Assembly: GCA_032719365.1 (NCBI GenBank)
Contig: CM064861.1
Location: 83,634,863 to 83,698,862, forward strand
DNA length: 64,000 nucleotides
Reading direction: 5' to 3'
Origin: Prinsepia uniflora
Taxonomy: Eukaryota > Streptophyta > Magnoliopsida > Rosales > Rosaceae
This document shows positions 11,175 through 24,339 of the stretch, piece by piece; positions within the stretch are counted from its first letter, which is position 1; every line of letters begins with the position of its first letter. The position numbers and the translations under genes are program-made. The notes under the pieces are model-generated. The model had not been told where the DNA came from and did not search any database. It was given only the letters and a program-made list of their open reading frames with translations.

Positions 11175-12633
11175 ATAGACCATCTTAAATATATTAATGC
11201 CCACAGCTACTTACTATCGTATATACAAATTATGGGCAGAATTAAAATTTCTTCTAGGTACGAGACTGGCTTTTACAATTAACACTTTTATGCTTACTGC
11301 TGATTGTTGCAAGATAAATAGAGCGGAATGAAAAGATTGCTTTGTAACCTCATAAAATTTCAATAATTATAATACGTCAACCTCTTAGGTTCATCAAAAA
11401 AATCTATACAAAGTTGATACTTGCGCTTCAACGTACCATCCAAAACTATAAAACCTAAAAAGCAGGGGAGTGAATTATGACATAAAAAAAACTTTTAACT
11501 TTTCTCTAACGCTGCAAGACTGAATAGAATCCTTCGGCACAGAATCATACACTCTTTCCTTCAACTAAGTTTACAGAAAGGTGCTCCAATAGCCAATCGG
11601 GAATGCAATATGACTGTCCCACAATTCTCAATAGTTAATTTATCAAACCTTAGCAATCTGAATTCCATCGGGAAAATACCACACCATTGCACCAAATTAA
11701 GAAAACATTGAGCTTTGAAATGCATCGAGAATACCACTATAATGGTTCTGAAAAAGCTAACACACCTGAGTAGTTATTAAAGCATAAATCATACGTCCTA
11801 GACAAGTCTCTATGATTCCTATAAATAGCAAACAAAATCAATTGTAGTAATGTTTAAAGCCTAGGAAGGATTAATCAATCAAGAATACTTCGATACTTAA
11901 ATTAGTTTGGAAAGTGAAATTACAAAAGTTTTAGAAGCGACTTTGACTTCAATTGATATATTTTTTTTACTGTTTATAGGGATCATGAAGACTTTTCTAG
12001 TGTATATGAGTTCCACTTCAACAACAAGTCATTGCATTTGGTCCAATCACACCAAACAAAAAATATTATTGATTTCAACAATGAAACACAACCGAGGAAA
12101 AATTGACAATGATTGAAGAAGCAAACCCTACAAAGTACACACATCTTACAACAAAAAATGTTTTGAAAAATAAATATATAGTATACCGAAATTTCGGCAC
12201 TCCACTGAATGTAACATATAGAAGAAGTATAATATATATGGAGCCCAAATACCACTAAGTACCAAAATTTTGATGAGTTAGTTCCATGAGATAATGAGAT
12301 GAATAGACAAAGCTTAGATAACAATTAACAAAGTACCTCTTCCTTCTTAATTGTATTTCTTTTCCTTTGGTGAAGGCCTTGTAACCTACCTATAGGAGTG
12401 TCCTCCATCCAGCTAGAGAGAATCCATTCAAACCTGTAACAACTTAGCCGATTCCAATCATTATAAAATTCAGCATAATACAACACCTCTTTCTTAGAAC
12501 ACGATAAACAACCACACATCTTCCCATTGCTTGGAAAATAGCTCATACGTATGATAGCTTTTGTAGGAAGAATTTGGATGAACTTTTGGATAATAAGGTT
12601 AGGTAGTTAAACCCAATAAATCAACACGAAGCC
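11175..12633. other. No gene established
   Basis: AT-rich DNA. The minus strand at about 11500-11720 and 12325-12546 has short codon-like open stretches (leucine-rich and cysteine-containing) that might be a decayed gene, but I cannot assign a family. Confidence 0.3.
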
Positions 12634-15060
12634 CACTACAAGAAAACCGGGTTTATGCCACAATTGTTAATGACACCAAAACAGTTTTAGTGTCCTTTAT
12701 TGTTGAATTGGACACCAATAATATTTCAGTGTCCTATTTTATTGTATTAGGCACCAATAATTTTGGTAAGTTCTGTTTATGAAAAAAAAGTACAATTATT
12801 TGTGCCCGAAGGCTGATACAATAGACACAAAAGTTTTTGTCAGAACTCTCCCTAGATGAAGGCACAATTAATCGTGCATATAGAGTTGCACCAAAGGACA
12901 CAAATGTATATTTGTGTCTTTATTGGACTAAATATCTGCAACCATTCTCTCCTCTCTCCTCGTACATCACTCATCTCTCGCATTTTCTTTAAATTCCCAC
13001 ACTTTTTTAGTGAAAAAAATAATATTTTCCCCCAAAATTGTCCGCAATTTTTTTTAAAAAGAGTAGCCCATGTGAATCGTACAAATAGGCTAACTACGAT
13101 CGTCCATTTGTAATATATGTGACCTAATTCTATATGCCTTATTTCCGCCCACCACCTATTTTTTTTTTTTGAAAATTTCCGCCACTTCACCCTTCGTCTT
13201 CTGGAGAGTGAGAGAGTTTTTTCACTGAAAATTTGCGCCCATTTCGGTCGACTTCTTGAGAGTGAGAGAGATCTAGAGTGAGAGAGTGAGAGAGTGAGAG
13301 AGGAAAGCTGAGAACGTCCCCCAATTTTTCTATGTATGTTCCATTGTTGACAGTCTTCTCTAGTGCAGATGGAAGCATCTGGTCAAGTACTGGTAATTCA
13401 ATACTAATTTTGAGGTAATAGCTTCTACTTAGGTAACATTGGTCTTCGTCTCACTAATTGAAATATCGAATTTTCACTATGGAAGAACATAATTGTTGTG
13501 TAATATGTATATTTAGTATTTTTTAAGTAATTGATCACTTGATGTATATAAAGGCTTCTGAGAGTTGTTAGGTTTAATAACTTTGGGTAATCTGCGTACT
13601 GAAGAATTACCACCCTATTCTATGTAGTGTATTAAAGAATTTAATTACTTTGGGTAATTTGTGTTTCTCATCAGCATAAATTAAGATATTCACAAGATTT
13701 AATACTTGGTTTCTTTGCACATTCATAGTAATGTAGTTGTTAGGTATGCCATTTGTTTTGTAATTTTGTTTTCTGTGTACCTAACCAGTATATTATGTTT
13801 TTGTCAACGATGGAACATGATGGTTAAAAAAAGTCATCTTCATACCGTTCACTAATTGTTAGTTGTAAATGTATATGAACTTTGACAACGATGGAACATG
13901 CAGGTGTGCTAGTAAAATCTTCTCTCTAATGGGGTGGTTTGTATAATTTACGTGCCAATGGTATAACTCTTGTTACTTATTTTATTTGTGAAACTTACAC
14001 ATAAGTAAACTTTTATTACTTGTGTTTCATTCTTGAGAAACCTTCTTGTTTCACTTTCTATGCTCCTCCGCCTTCAGATCGTGGCTTTTCTTCTCGGCAT
14101 CTGCTTTATTCTTTCATGGCTTTCTAGTTTATTTATTAAAGTTCAATATGTTTTGACCTTCTTCTATGTGGATTAATCGATATTTTGTCATTAGCATTGT
14201 AAAGTCACTGAGTTTCCTAGCTATCACTATAACTTGTTAGCAAAACTATGTACATAAAGAAAGATAGAGATTGTGGAAATTTATAAAAGGGCCCGACCTT
14301 CTTTTTGTGTTATTTATGCTAGGCCATTTACATGATAATGTTAACTCTTTAATTTTATGACATATAGATGGAGAACTATTTGATAAATTATAATGACCCA
14401 ATAATGGAACCTCTAAGTGCTGACATGGAATCACATCTACCACTTGTTGGAATTGATCAATTCCAACAAGTTGATCAATTCCAACAAGTCCCTACATCAC
14501 AAACCAATGCACCACATGGGGGAGCAGCAAAATCAGATTGGGGGTTCTGAGATGGAAGCGCCATCAAATCAGGTTAAAAAGAAAAGGAAATGTAAGGGAA
14601 TTAATAGGCCACGTTGAGGCAAGGCAAGGAAGGAAAGATTATCGTTCAACTAATTTGGACATTCGATTTCTCCTCATGAGAACGTGACCAAATATGAACA
14701 TTTCTTAGCAATGTTGGCATGTGATCCACGGATGTGTCCACTTGATGCTCCTGATTGATGTAAATTAGACGCTTCTAAGATTGAGTCCGCTTGGCAACGT
14801 CTACATGTGTATTTGGTTGCCCTCATATAAATTGTTCATTTATCTAATTCCTAAGTATATCTTGTATTCCATCTTATCAACTCATTATGGCACCGTAAGT
14901 GCTTTTGTGCCCTTTAGACAATGGTGACGACCACTTAGTGCACCGACCACCCATTAGTGGTTGCACTGTGACCATTGGTCATTGGGCACAATAATTTGTG
15001 CCTTTAGTGTCAAAAGACACTAATAATTAATAGTGGTCTTAGCCTCTATTCCTTGTAATG
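12634..15060. mobile_element. Non-autonomous CACTA (En/Spm-type) transposon
   Basis: The left terminus CACTACAAGAAAACCGGG (12634) is the classic plant CACTA end. The right terminus ends CTTGTAATG (to 15060), a one-base variant of the expected CTTGTAGTG. Both subterminal zones carry GTGTC/GACAC-centred repeats ('gacaccaa', 'agtgtcc', 'ggcaccaata' at 12672-12770; 'gtgcc', 'gtgtcaaaagacac' at 14880-15025). The interior (about 2.4 kb) has only short frames. One at 14368-14550 and its overlapping neighbour end in a KKKRKCKGINRPR-like basic stretch that may be a remnant of transposase-associated coding sequence. The 3-bp flanks (GCC and AAG) do not match, so the TSD is not confirmed. Confidence 0.65.
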
Positions 15061-15647
15061 AAGTAAACCCTAATAAAAAAATCACAATCACAATAATCCA
15101 AAACATGAATTACCCGATAAAACCAATATAAAATCATTTCAATCTAGAGAGATGAGTAACGTGTATTACCGTGTTTGATTAGTGCATGATTAAGCACCGT
15201 TCAAGAGAAGCATGATGCTTGTGACACCTATCATCAAATGTTAGTGACTTACATTTATACTGGATAAGTGATGGACATCAATTAGGGTCATACAAGTGGC
15301 CATATGTATGACAATGCTTATGAAATTGTGGAAATTTCTATAGCTTATGTTGATTTTTATTCAATAATTTAAGAAAGGTTAGAAATAATTTTGAGATTAA
15401 TGAATAAGTTAAGCTCTCAAAATAAACTTGGATGTTAATACAAATTCATAATATTTTTCTAGTTGGTTTCCTAAAAGAAATCATTTTTCTAATTGTGTCT
15501 TAATGAAATAAATATATTAGAGATAATAACAATACTAGTAAGAGTAAAAAATAAAATTAGGAGACATGAGAATGGGTATTGAATACTCATGGGTAATTTA
15601 AATGATGAATAATGAATGTGCCTTAATTCAATAGATATTGAATAATT
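15061..15647. other. No gene recognised
   Basis: AT-rich spacer between the CACTA element and the solo LTR. Confidence 0.4.
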
Positions 15648-16169
15648 ATGGGTGACACGACCCATCCCAATCTCCCCGGGATTACCGTGGGATGTGTCAT
15701 GCTCCCATCTGACACGAAGTGTCAGACAAGGGATAACCTAAAGCCACTGCCCCAACGAGCTTCCAGAGTGCGCAAGGATCGATGGAGGAGGCATGCAATG
15801 TCCCAGCCTCTGCTGCAGTCACATCCGTGATCAACCTGAAGGGCATTAAAACAATAAAGGCTGTGAGTGGACGAAAATAAATAAGTTCATAAAACACAAT
15901 TTCACAAAGATATTTATGCCCTTCATTAAAACGTATGCATGCATCGAAAACCAGTAAGTAAACTATTTACTAAAAACAACCATTAGGGCCTTAGCCCAGA
16001 TACCGTAAAACCAAATCATGTGGGTCTCTACCCAAAACCATGAATACTGAAAACCAACATATATTATATAACTCCGACATCCAGAATACCAATTCCAATT
16101 CCAAGTGGGCCATCGCCCAAAACCATAACCATAAATACCATTTCCAGAAAACATGTTTAAACCATCCTG

Positions 16170-16310
16170 AGCATCCCAGATGCCTAGTGTCCCAGACGCT
16201 CGACGTCCCAGACGTCATATCTCACGGTATAATAATAAGCAACGCGTGCTGCCCGGGGTCTCTCCGGGTCCATATCTCCGACATCCCAGATGTCTGACGT
16301 CCCAGACGTC
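16170..16310 (-). repeat. Train of 6-bp-stem/3-nt-spacer inverted repeats in the solo LTR
   Basis: Plus-strand reading: AGCATC-CCA-GATGCC (16170-16184), AGTGTC-CCA-GACGCT (16186-16200), GACGTC-CCA-GACGTC (16202-16216), GACATC-CCA-GATGTC (16280-16294), GACGTC-CCA-GACGTC (16296-16310). The last three are perfect; the first two have one mismatch each. See the findings for comparison with other LTRs. Confidence 0.9.
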
Positions 16311-16605
16311 TAATCATAGCAATCCTACTCATGAGTCACTATACGGTCCGGTAGCTCCATACAATGACCCCTCGCAGGCAATGCAGCGTGACTTCCCCAG
16401 TGTCCCAGACACCTGGAGGAGACCATCACGTATCCTCGTATCAAGATGGTTTATGGAAAACAGTTTATCAATCATTTCAAATCTCAAGGTCCCTGCCCGG
16501 AATTTCCATAAAACCATCACAAGTCCAAATATATGATTTTTCAAATCCAAAACATTTATCCACATCCATTTAGGGTCCCCAATCCGAAATCACATTTATA
16601 AACCA

Positions 16606-16830
16606 ACTGGGCCTCATGCCCGATTTTGTAAATCAACTGGGCCCACGGCCCGATTTCGTAAATCAACGGGGCCCCTGGCCCGATTATATAACTCAAATGG
16701 ATCTTAGCCCGATTTCGTAAATAACTGGGCCCCTGACCTGATTTCATAAAGCAATTGGGCCCTCAGCCCGATTACGTAACTCAATTGGACTTCAAGTCCG
16801 AGGTTTCCAAAACAATTGGGCCTCATGCCA
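16606..16830 (-). repeat. GGGCC-containing minisatellite within the LTR
   Basis: About seven units of roughly 30-35 bp, each with an 'aactgggcc' core and 'cccgatt' spacer. The same array occurs in every LTR of this family in the window (26320-26440, 28613-28870, 32965-33290, 39660-39975, 54410-54540). Confidence 0.85.
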
Positions 16831-18699
16831 GAGTTTATCATTCCAATTTCAAAACCATTTCATGAAATCATATCCAAAACCATAAGTATGGAAAATTAGT
16901 GTAAAACTGGAAAAACCTCGATTTACGTGCAAGCACGTAAATTGCCTCGAAATGCGTGAAATCATATAATTCACCAATATCCAAATCAACATCATATAAT
17001 CACAATCATAATCCATATAAAATAGTTATGCATGCATAAATTTTATAAAACCAAAGTCCACTCACAGACCGTCCATAATTGCTAGTTTTCGCGCTGCACG
17101 CATTCCCGTAATTTCTGACATTTTCCAGAAATCTCGAATCCTACCCGAAATCATTCTTTAGTGTCACTAAGGGCTTAAATAACAGCATACTAATTTCCCA
17201 TAATTTTTTGGGAATTAAACGTTAATTAAAAACGTAACCTAAACCTTCGGACCCTTGAAACAACATCGAAACAGTGTCCGATTAATTCGAAATCAACGCT
17301 AAAATGTTCGTTACATTACATAGGACAAAAGTCGTGTTGAACTCACCTTGAGATTCATGCCCACGCGCCGTCACGCGCCGCCGTGAGTGGCTGCGCATGA
17401 AACCCACGCGCCTGCTACAGTGTCACCTTTTTCACCCGACTAGCCTGCAAACGGATTGTTCAACCCGCGACACAACCCGGTTAAATCTCTAGCAATTCCT
17501 ATTTAAATCCTTTAATTGAATCATCTAATAGCACCGTTAGAGTCCCAATTAAGGTTCTGTAAGCCTAATTACACACATCAAGCCTTTAATCCAACATTTC
17601 TCTCAAGATCAAACACACGGTCCAAACTTTTGAAACTTACTCAAATCAACTTAGTTATCAAATTAATTGATATAGGAGCTTAGTATGACCTAAAAAAACC
17701 TTGTACCGTAACCAATTTCATGAAACCTTACCCGTAGGTGGTCTTCCTCAAGCTCGAAATTTCCCAGAAACTGGAACTTCAGTTCTAGGCTATACCACGA
17801 TCAACTTCCTTCGATTTTTGTATGGTTGAAGTCGAAGTGAACCCAGAAGACTGTTTCTACTCTTAGTTTAACTCCTCTCGACTCACAATTTAATTTTCGA
17901 AATTTCCCTCCAAATTCCCAATTTTTCCCGATTCTGTTTTCTCTCACATTCCTCAGCTCCTTCCTCTCAAAATGGCTCCCAATGACTTCCCAATGATCAT
18001 TAATCACTCTATTTTCCAACCGTGCAACCCAACAGCCCGTGGGAAATCCCTCAGACCCACTGTGATTCTATTTCCCGCAAACAGACCCAAAACCAGTAAA
18101 GAAATGGTGCCCGTGCCTGGTGCTTGGTTCAGTCCTCAATCTGTGCTTCCCAATGCCTCAAAACAAATAAACAATCGCCTTGGACCAGCCACTAAAACGA
18201 TTAAACTAATCCTAGATCAGAACCACCAAGCACGGTGGTGCAGGCTCTGTTCCCAACGATTTCAAACAGTAACCTTCCTGCAAAATTACCATTTTGCCCT
18301 CACTTGACAAATTACCAAAATGCCCCTCACGCATCTAGACCTGTAACTTGGTCACTCGAACTCCGATTGACGTGTGTCGCCTGTCTACGGACTCAGGGCA
18401 TCGAGACCTTCCTAACGGTTCTCATCCCTCGGCCATCGGGCCTCCCGGTCGAAAAGTCAACATTTTCCCCATTTTCGTCCAAATTACGAAAATGCCCTTG
18501 AATTTCCGAACGTCATAACTTCTTCCTCGAATGTCAGAATCGAACGTGCCACCTGTCTACGAACTCATGACGTCCCAAACTACGTCACGGTCATCGGTCA
18601 AAGTCCATTTGACCGTCCTACTAATCACCGATTAACCCCACTAATCATGATTAGTTACTAATCTAATCTCGGAAATTCGGGACGGGTCGTTACAATGGG

Positions 18700-19129
18700 T
18701 GTCCTCATTTAAGAAAATAATTATAGGTAAATTTGTATCCACCTAATTTCTGCCTATTTAAATAATACGCATGGATGGAGGGAATGGGGTGTAGTGGGGT
18801 CCTGAGCCCCCACACATCATTATATAGTTTAAAAATATATAATATGTTTTTAACAAAAAATATAAATACTTTTTATAAATATGTAAGTTTGAATTGATTA
18901 TTGGTTTAAATTGGCCAATATTTCTTTTAATTATGGAAGAATATCAAGGAGAACAGATAATATTGATTTTAGAAAATGAAAAAGTGCCAAGAGTAATTAT
19001 ATAATAATTAGTAATACAATATGATTTTTAAAATTTTTACTTAATTTGATAGTATTTTATTCGATTTAAACATTATGCATATATTATTATGAGTTGTAGT
19101 AATATTGTTGAATTAATGTAATCCCTCAA
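18700..19129. other. No gene recognised
   Basis: AT-rich spacer between the solo LTR and the LINE. Confidence 0.4.
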
Positions 19130-19289
19130 TGGATGGTCCTTTCGTTTTCGATTTGGGTTTAGTAAGCTCTGCTAGGGTTTTAGTCTTCCCGTCTTTGCTC
19201 TGTTCATGCACCACCGCCTATGGTGTTGTAACCAGGTGTTTGCTCCGTTCCTCTCCATTTGTTTGTTTCTGACCATGGTGTGGAAGGCA

Positions 19290-20310
19290 GAAATGGACAT
19301 TCTCATTAATTCCTTTGGTCTGAACTTGGCGATTTCTTCCTTAGAGATAGATGAGCTTGACGTTGTGGAGGAGGTTTCTCGGTCGAGACGTGGTTCTTGC
19401 TCGTTGGGTGACTGCTCACTACATACAGTATAACAAGGACGCCTTAGTTGGTACAATGAGGAATATCTAGCGTCTCCGTGAAGAGTCATTTCCATTCCTA
19501 TTGAAGGGTCCGACTGTATCCTCATCTCCATCATAAGTGACATGAATAGGAAGAAAGTGCTGAGGGAGACACCGTGGACCTTTGACAAGTCCCTGTTTGT
19601 TCTCGCCACCCCGGATGGCCTTGAGGTGCTCGATGAAGTGGTGTTGAATCTCTAGGAATTCTGGGTTTGAATTCAGAAAATTCACCCTATATTCCTTACG
19701 TCCATGGTGGCTGTTAGGGTTAGGAATCATTTAGGTCATTTTGTTGATGTGGATAAGGGTTCCAATGGTGATTTCTTGGGCCGTTTTCTTCGCATTCGGG
19801 TGGAACTGCTGGTAAGTGAGCCCTTGAAACGTTATGTCACTTTGAAATTTTTGCATGATGAACCTACGAAAAGATATGAGATTGAGTAGGAACGGTTACC
19901 CTATTTTTGCTTAGTCTGTGGTTGTTTAGATCACACTGGGGGCTTTGTTCATCTAAGCAACCCGTGGGTGAAGGTGTGGAAGCTTATGGACATCTCAGGA
20001 CTCCGATCAAATATAGGTTTAGTATTTCTCCAAATGATGGTTCGAATGGGGCAGTGTGTGGGTTAAGGTCATAGGCTATAGGCATTGCTACCGTCAAACC
20101 TCCTTTGTCGTCACGTGCCAAGGTTGTGAGGAGTTTTGGACATGATTTTGAAGGGTCTGTATCCAAGGGCATTGGTGGAGATATGTTGTCTGAGTTTGAA
20201 GTGGTTTTCTCTGTGTTTAAGTGGTGCCGTCAGTCGAGGGCAACCCTTGCGGTAGTGCCGAGTGTCGGTTCAAGGATGGTTGGGGTTGATGCTAGTTCAT
20301 GTAGATAGGG
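19290..20310 (+). pseudogene. LINE ORF1 relic (DUF4283 / zf-CCHC_4-like nucleic-acid-binding protein)
   Basis: Reading through stops, the translation contains ETPWTFDKSLFVL (about 19565-19605), FWVWIQKIHP (near 19660), GRFLRIRVELLVSEPLKRYV (about 19780-19840) and ERLPYFCLVCGCLDH (19890-19935). This is the DUF4283 order followed by the CX2CX4H part of a zinc knuckle; the final Cys is lost. At least three in-frame stops are present. In plant LINEs this protein coats the element RNA. Confidence 0.8.
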
Positions 20311-20502
20311 GGCACCGTGTGAGTTGGGGAACGATTCTGGGAGCACTCCTATGGCCCATACAGAAGGCAAACAACTCGTGGGGATTTCAAGAGAGGGCAC
20401 TATTAGGCATTTTTGTCGTAGTGGGGAGATAAGGAGGTGGCTAATGTTTTAGGTGGTACCTTGGTGGATGATCTGTCGGGAAATAGGTAGGACTGATAAG
20501 CA

Positions 20503-20572
20503 TGTTGATGTGTAAACTACCCACATGGACAGAATGCCAGCTGGACAATTCATTCTAGATGAATTAGGCCAA

Positions 20573-20643
<71 letters not shown>

Positions 20644-21111
20644 CTGTTATGTAACTGTGAGGAGAGATGTGAGGTTTACTTGATTACCAAGCATTTTGTA
20701 ACTAACTAGCTAGGTGGCATTCTTTCATTGGATGCTGTGTGAGAGCATCTAGGGTGTGAGAGGTGAGTGATATGTACATGTGAGGTGCATGAAATGTAGA
20801 GTGTGAATTGAATGAAAACAGAGAAGATTCAGAGAGAAAACCAGTAAGCTAAAATTGAGTGAGGAATATTAGCAAACAGTTGGTGTGCATCAGAGACTAA
20901 AGATTGCACACACCATTCAATCATCATCATCTTCTTCCTTTTGAAATCTAAAGCAGTAAAAGAAAACAATCAACAAACACATTCATCCTACACTAATCAC
21001 GAGCTAGTCCCGATTCAATACTTTTCCAGCTAGTGTGTGCAAGGGAGTGTAAAGTTGAGTAAAGAACTTTACCTGGTTTGCAATCCAGCATATCACCCTC
21101 GAACTTCAATA
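20503..21111 (+). mobile_element. Ty1/copia-like solo LTR (609 bp) inside the LINE, TSD AAGCA
   Basis: Starts TGTTGATG and ends CTTCAATA, imperfect inverted termini with the final CA decayed to TA. AAGCA flanks both sides (20498-20502 and 21112-21116). LINE ORF1 coding similarity stops and resumes at these points. No primer-binding site or internal domain is present. The orientation was chosen from the TG start; family assignment rests only on size and ends. Confidence 0.65.
20576..20641. repeat. (TG)n microsatellite, about 33 units
   Basis: Uninterrupted TG run inside the copia-like solo LTR. Confidence 0.98.
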
Positions 21112-21264
21112 AAGCATACGAAGGGAGATCTTGGTCGAAATCCAATCCCCATGTGCAGAAGAAGGTGGTTCATCTCGTTGAATATGTTAGCAAGCGTGGT
21201 CCTAATTCGCCCAAATCGACAACTTTGGCTGCAAATGTATGGAGTCGTTAAACATGATCCATCA

Positions 21265-22010
21265 CAGGCAATGAGTATTTTATGTTAGAATGTCAGGGGT
21301 TTTCGATGCTCACATACTCAAAGGCCCTTGTGAATGTTCTTTAAGGATAAGAAATTGAGGTTACTGTTTCTTATGTAGATTAATATGACTGTTATTCAGA
21401 TGAATAGGATCAAAATCAGATGGGAGTTGCTAGTGTTTTTTGTGTTGAGTGAGTGAATTTGTCTAGTGGTTTAGCATTACATTGGGCACAAAGTGTTGAG
21501 GCGGCTGTCTGTTCGTCCTCTATGGGACATATTGATGCGTTTTTCAAAGGTGCTTGGTGATTAGGAGTTTCGATTCGCTAGTTTTTATGGCCACCCTGAG
21601 GTCTAGGCGCGGTGTTTTTCTTGGGAGTTACTTCATAGGTTAAATTATGCACCGGGATGCCCCTGGTTCATGAGAGGTAATTTTAATGAAGTGGAGAGCT
21701 TCTATGAACATAGGGGGCAACGGTTAAGGCCCCAAAATTAGATTGGTGACTTTGTTTTAGCTCTTGAGGATTGGGCTCTTCTGCCTTTCCCTTTTCGTAG
21801 CCATGATTTTACATGGACTAATCGTTGGAATTGCGATGACAATGTTTGGGTCCGTCTGGATCATGGCCTGGTTAATGAGTCCTTTCATTAGTTTTTCCCT
21901 GCTTAACTTACATTCCATCTTAACTCTTGGCCTTTTGACCCCTTCCCTCTTTGGTTCCAGTTGTAAATTCTCCCCAAAGTCGCCCCACCGATGTTTCTTT
22001 TTTTAGTCTG
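21265..22010 (+). pseudogene. LINE ORF2 endonuclease domain relic
   Basis: Starts with an 'NVRGF'-like segment near 21290. It contains FYGHPEV (about 21572), a PWFMRGNFNEV segment (21661-21695), ALEDWALLPFPFRSHDFTWT (about 21755-21818) and VRLDHGL (near 21850). The catalytic motif, normally GDFNE, reads GNFNE. Several stops interrupt the frame. This domain nicks target DNA for target-primed reverse transcription. Confidence 0.78.
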
Positions 22011-22559
22011 CCTGGACCAAGGTTGAAGGATATAAGGCGGTGATTGGTAGTTCCTAGGGGGAGAATCCGGGCTCCGTAACTACTAAGCTAGATAATTGCA
22101 AGTTTGCCCCTGCACTACTGGAGTAAGCACACGGTGGGTAATGTGCCTTGTCAAATAAAAAAACTTCAGAGCGAGTTGGAGGAGCTCAGTAATCCCTTCC
22201 CCATTGAGGCTGAGCTTTGGCTCAAAGAAAGTTTGATGAAGATCTTGATGGCTTGTTAGTCCAGGAGGAATTAATTTAGAAGCAACGATCTTGTATCTCC
22301 TATCTCCATGATGGGGACCGTAGTACCAAATTCTTTCACTAGTCGATTAAGGACATGGGGTAAACGAACTATCTGCAGGGAATCTTTGGCTTGGACAACC
22401 GATGGTAGACCACTGATGAGGGTGTTGGGCAGGTATTTGATTCTTTTTTCAATCAGTTGTTTTGTAGCTCTAACCTTATTCCCATAGAGGATGTATTACA
22501 AACAGTTGGAGCCAAGGTTCAACATAGTGACAACACGGTGTTGGATGCTGCCTTTAGCC

Positions 22560-23346
22560 ATGAGAAAATGGAGGAATCTCTCCTCCAAATGTTCTCAACA
22601 AAGGCCCCGGGTATGGATGGTATGCCTGCTCTGTTTTACCAATAGTACATGGATATGGTTGGTGATGACGTGGTGGGTTTCTGTTTGTCAATGCTTAATG
22701 AGGGGGTAAGTGTTTGATCTATTAGTCATACATTGATCTCGCTTATCCCTAAGGTGGATCACCATACCCATGTGACTAAATATAGACCCAAAGCCCTTTG
22801 TCGGGCTATCTATAAAATTATTTCGAGGGCCATTGTTAATCGTATGAAATTTGTGATGCTTATGGTTATTTCTGATTTTCTAAGTACTTTTGTTCCATTG
22901 AGGTTGATTATGGATAATTTTGTTGCTGCTTTTTGAGAGTATACAAGCTATTAGGCAGCACGGTTCTAGTGATCTTAAGAAGATGATCTTGAAACTTGAT
23001 ATGTCTAAAGCTTATGATCGAGTTCAATGGATTTTCTTAGAGTGGACGATGCACATGCTTGGTTTCTCTCCCACTTTAATAGGGCTTATTATGGATTGAG
23101 TTTCTATTATGACCTATTCAATCCAGGTTCAGGGGAAGGTTGTGACCACATTGAACTGACTAGAGGACTGCATCAAGGTGATCTTTTGTCCCCTTATTTA
23201 TTTTCCCTTTGTGCTGAAGAATTCTCTGCTTTACTCTCACAGGCCCAATGTCGTAACTCTCTACATGGGGTTTCGGTTGGTCCTGAGGTCCCCACGATTA
23301 CCCACATTTTCTTTGCAAATGATAGCCTTCTCTTCTGTAATGTGTA
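22560..23346 (+). pseudogene. LINE ORF2 reverse transcriptase relic
   Basis: Frame fragments give FSTKAPGMDGMPALFYQ (22590-22642), LISLIPKVDHHTHVTKYRP (about 22733-22790), LDMSKAYDRVQW (about 22994-23030), TRGLHQGDLLSPYLFSLC (23158-23215) and FFANDSLLF (about 23308-23335). The active-site FADD reads FAND, so catalysis would be lost even without the stops. Order and motifs are those of plant L1-type RT. Confidence 0.85.
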
Positions 23347-24339
23347 GCTGCTAGAATGCTCCCGGCTTTTGTCTTTTTTGAAATAGTATGAACAGGCTTA
23401 TGGATAGATTATTAATTTTGATAAGTCACTTGCTTGTTTTAGCCCCTCATAATGATCCTATTTTGTAGCGCTTAATCTACAATTTGATGGATAACCGTAC
23501 TATAGACAATCATGAGAGTTATCTGGGGTTGCCAACAGTTTCGGGTCGAAATAAGAGGGTAGTGTTTCGTAAGGTGAGGGATGCTCTCCAAAACTAGATG
23601 CGAACTTGGTATTCAAAACTTCTCTCTGTTGCAGGTAAGGAATGAATGGTGAAGGTGGTTGTTCAGGCTTTACCCACTTATACTATGGTTGCTGGGTATT
23701 GGTGGGGGAGAGCTGGTAAGAGAAGTATCCCTTGGTTGAAGTGGCAAATCCTTTGTAGTCCAAAGTTCAAAGGAGGGCTTGGTTTTAAAAATTTTGTGGC
23801 CTTTAATTAGACTATGATTGCTAAGAAAGGATGGCGGCTATTGGAGTTCCTTGATTCGATGGTGGGCCGAATGCTTAAGGTACAATACTTCCCCATAAGG
23901 GACTTTATGGCTTCTGATTTGGGTTCCGATCCATCTTATATTTAACTGGCTATTCTTTGGAGGCGGGAGGTGATTGAGAGGGGGCTGATTTGTCACATTG
24001 GTACTAGGAAAGAGGTTTGGGTGTTTGGTGATAAGTGGATTCCACGACCCTGTCTATTTCGACCTTTTATGAATTTGAGGCTTGCTATTGAGGCTCAGTG
24101 GTGTCTCTCTTGCTTTTTGGTGGGGGGTGGGGGCTAGAATGTGGGTCGCTTACAATAGGTGTTTTGTCCAAAAGACATGAAGGCTATTTTGGCTAACCCT
24201 ATTAGCTATACTCTTTTATTTGTAGATAAGAGGTATTAGTTTTACATAACAGATGACAAGTACTTAGTCAAGTCTGGTTATCATATGGCCTTTTATTTAC
24301 TAGATCCCAGACCTAGAGACCGTAAGGAATGCTTTTCCA

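Larger units (their letters stand above)
15653..18694 (-). mobile_element. Solo LTR (3042 bp), TSD ATGGG
   Basis: Bounded by TGACACGACCCATCCCAAT at 15653 and the complement of TGTAACGACCCGTCCCG ending at 18694, that is, TG...CA ends on the minus strand. The five bases outside each end are identical (ATGGG, 15648-15652 and 18695-18699). No primer-binding site or polypurine tract flanks it, so it is a solo LTR left by recombination between two LTRs. Internal landmarks: GGGCC minisatellite (about 16606-16830), hairpin trains (16170-16216, 16280-16310) and a GCGCC patch (17360-17410). Open frames inside are short and unrelated to known proteins. Confidence 0.93.

Noticed and set aside
11500..11720. 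Minus-strand leucine-rich gene relic
   Set aside because: Short codon-like stretches need frameshifts to join and match no family I can name.
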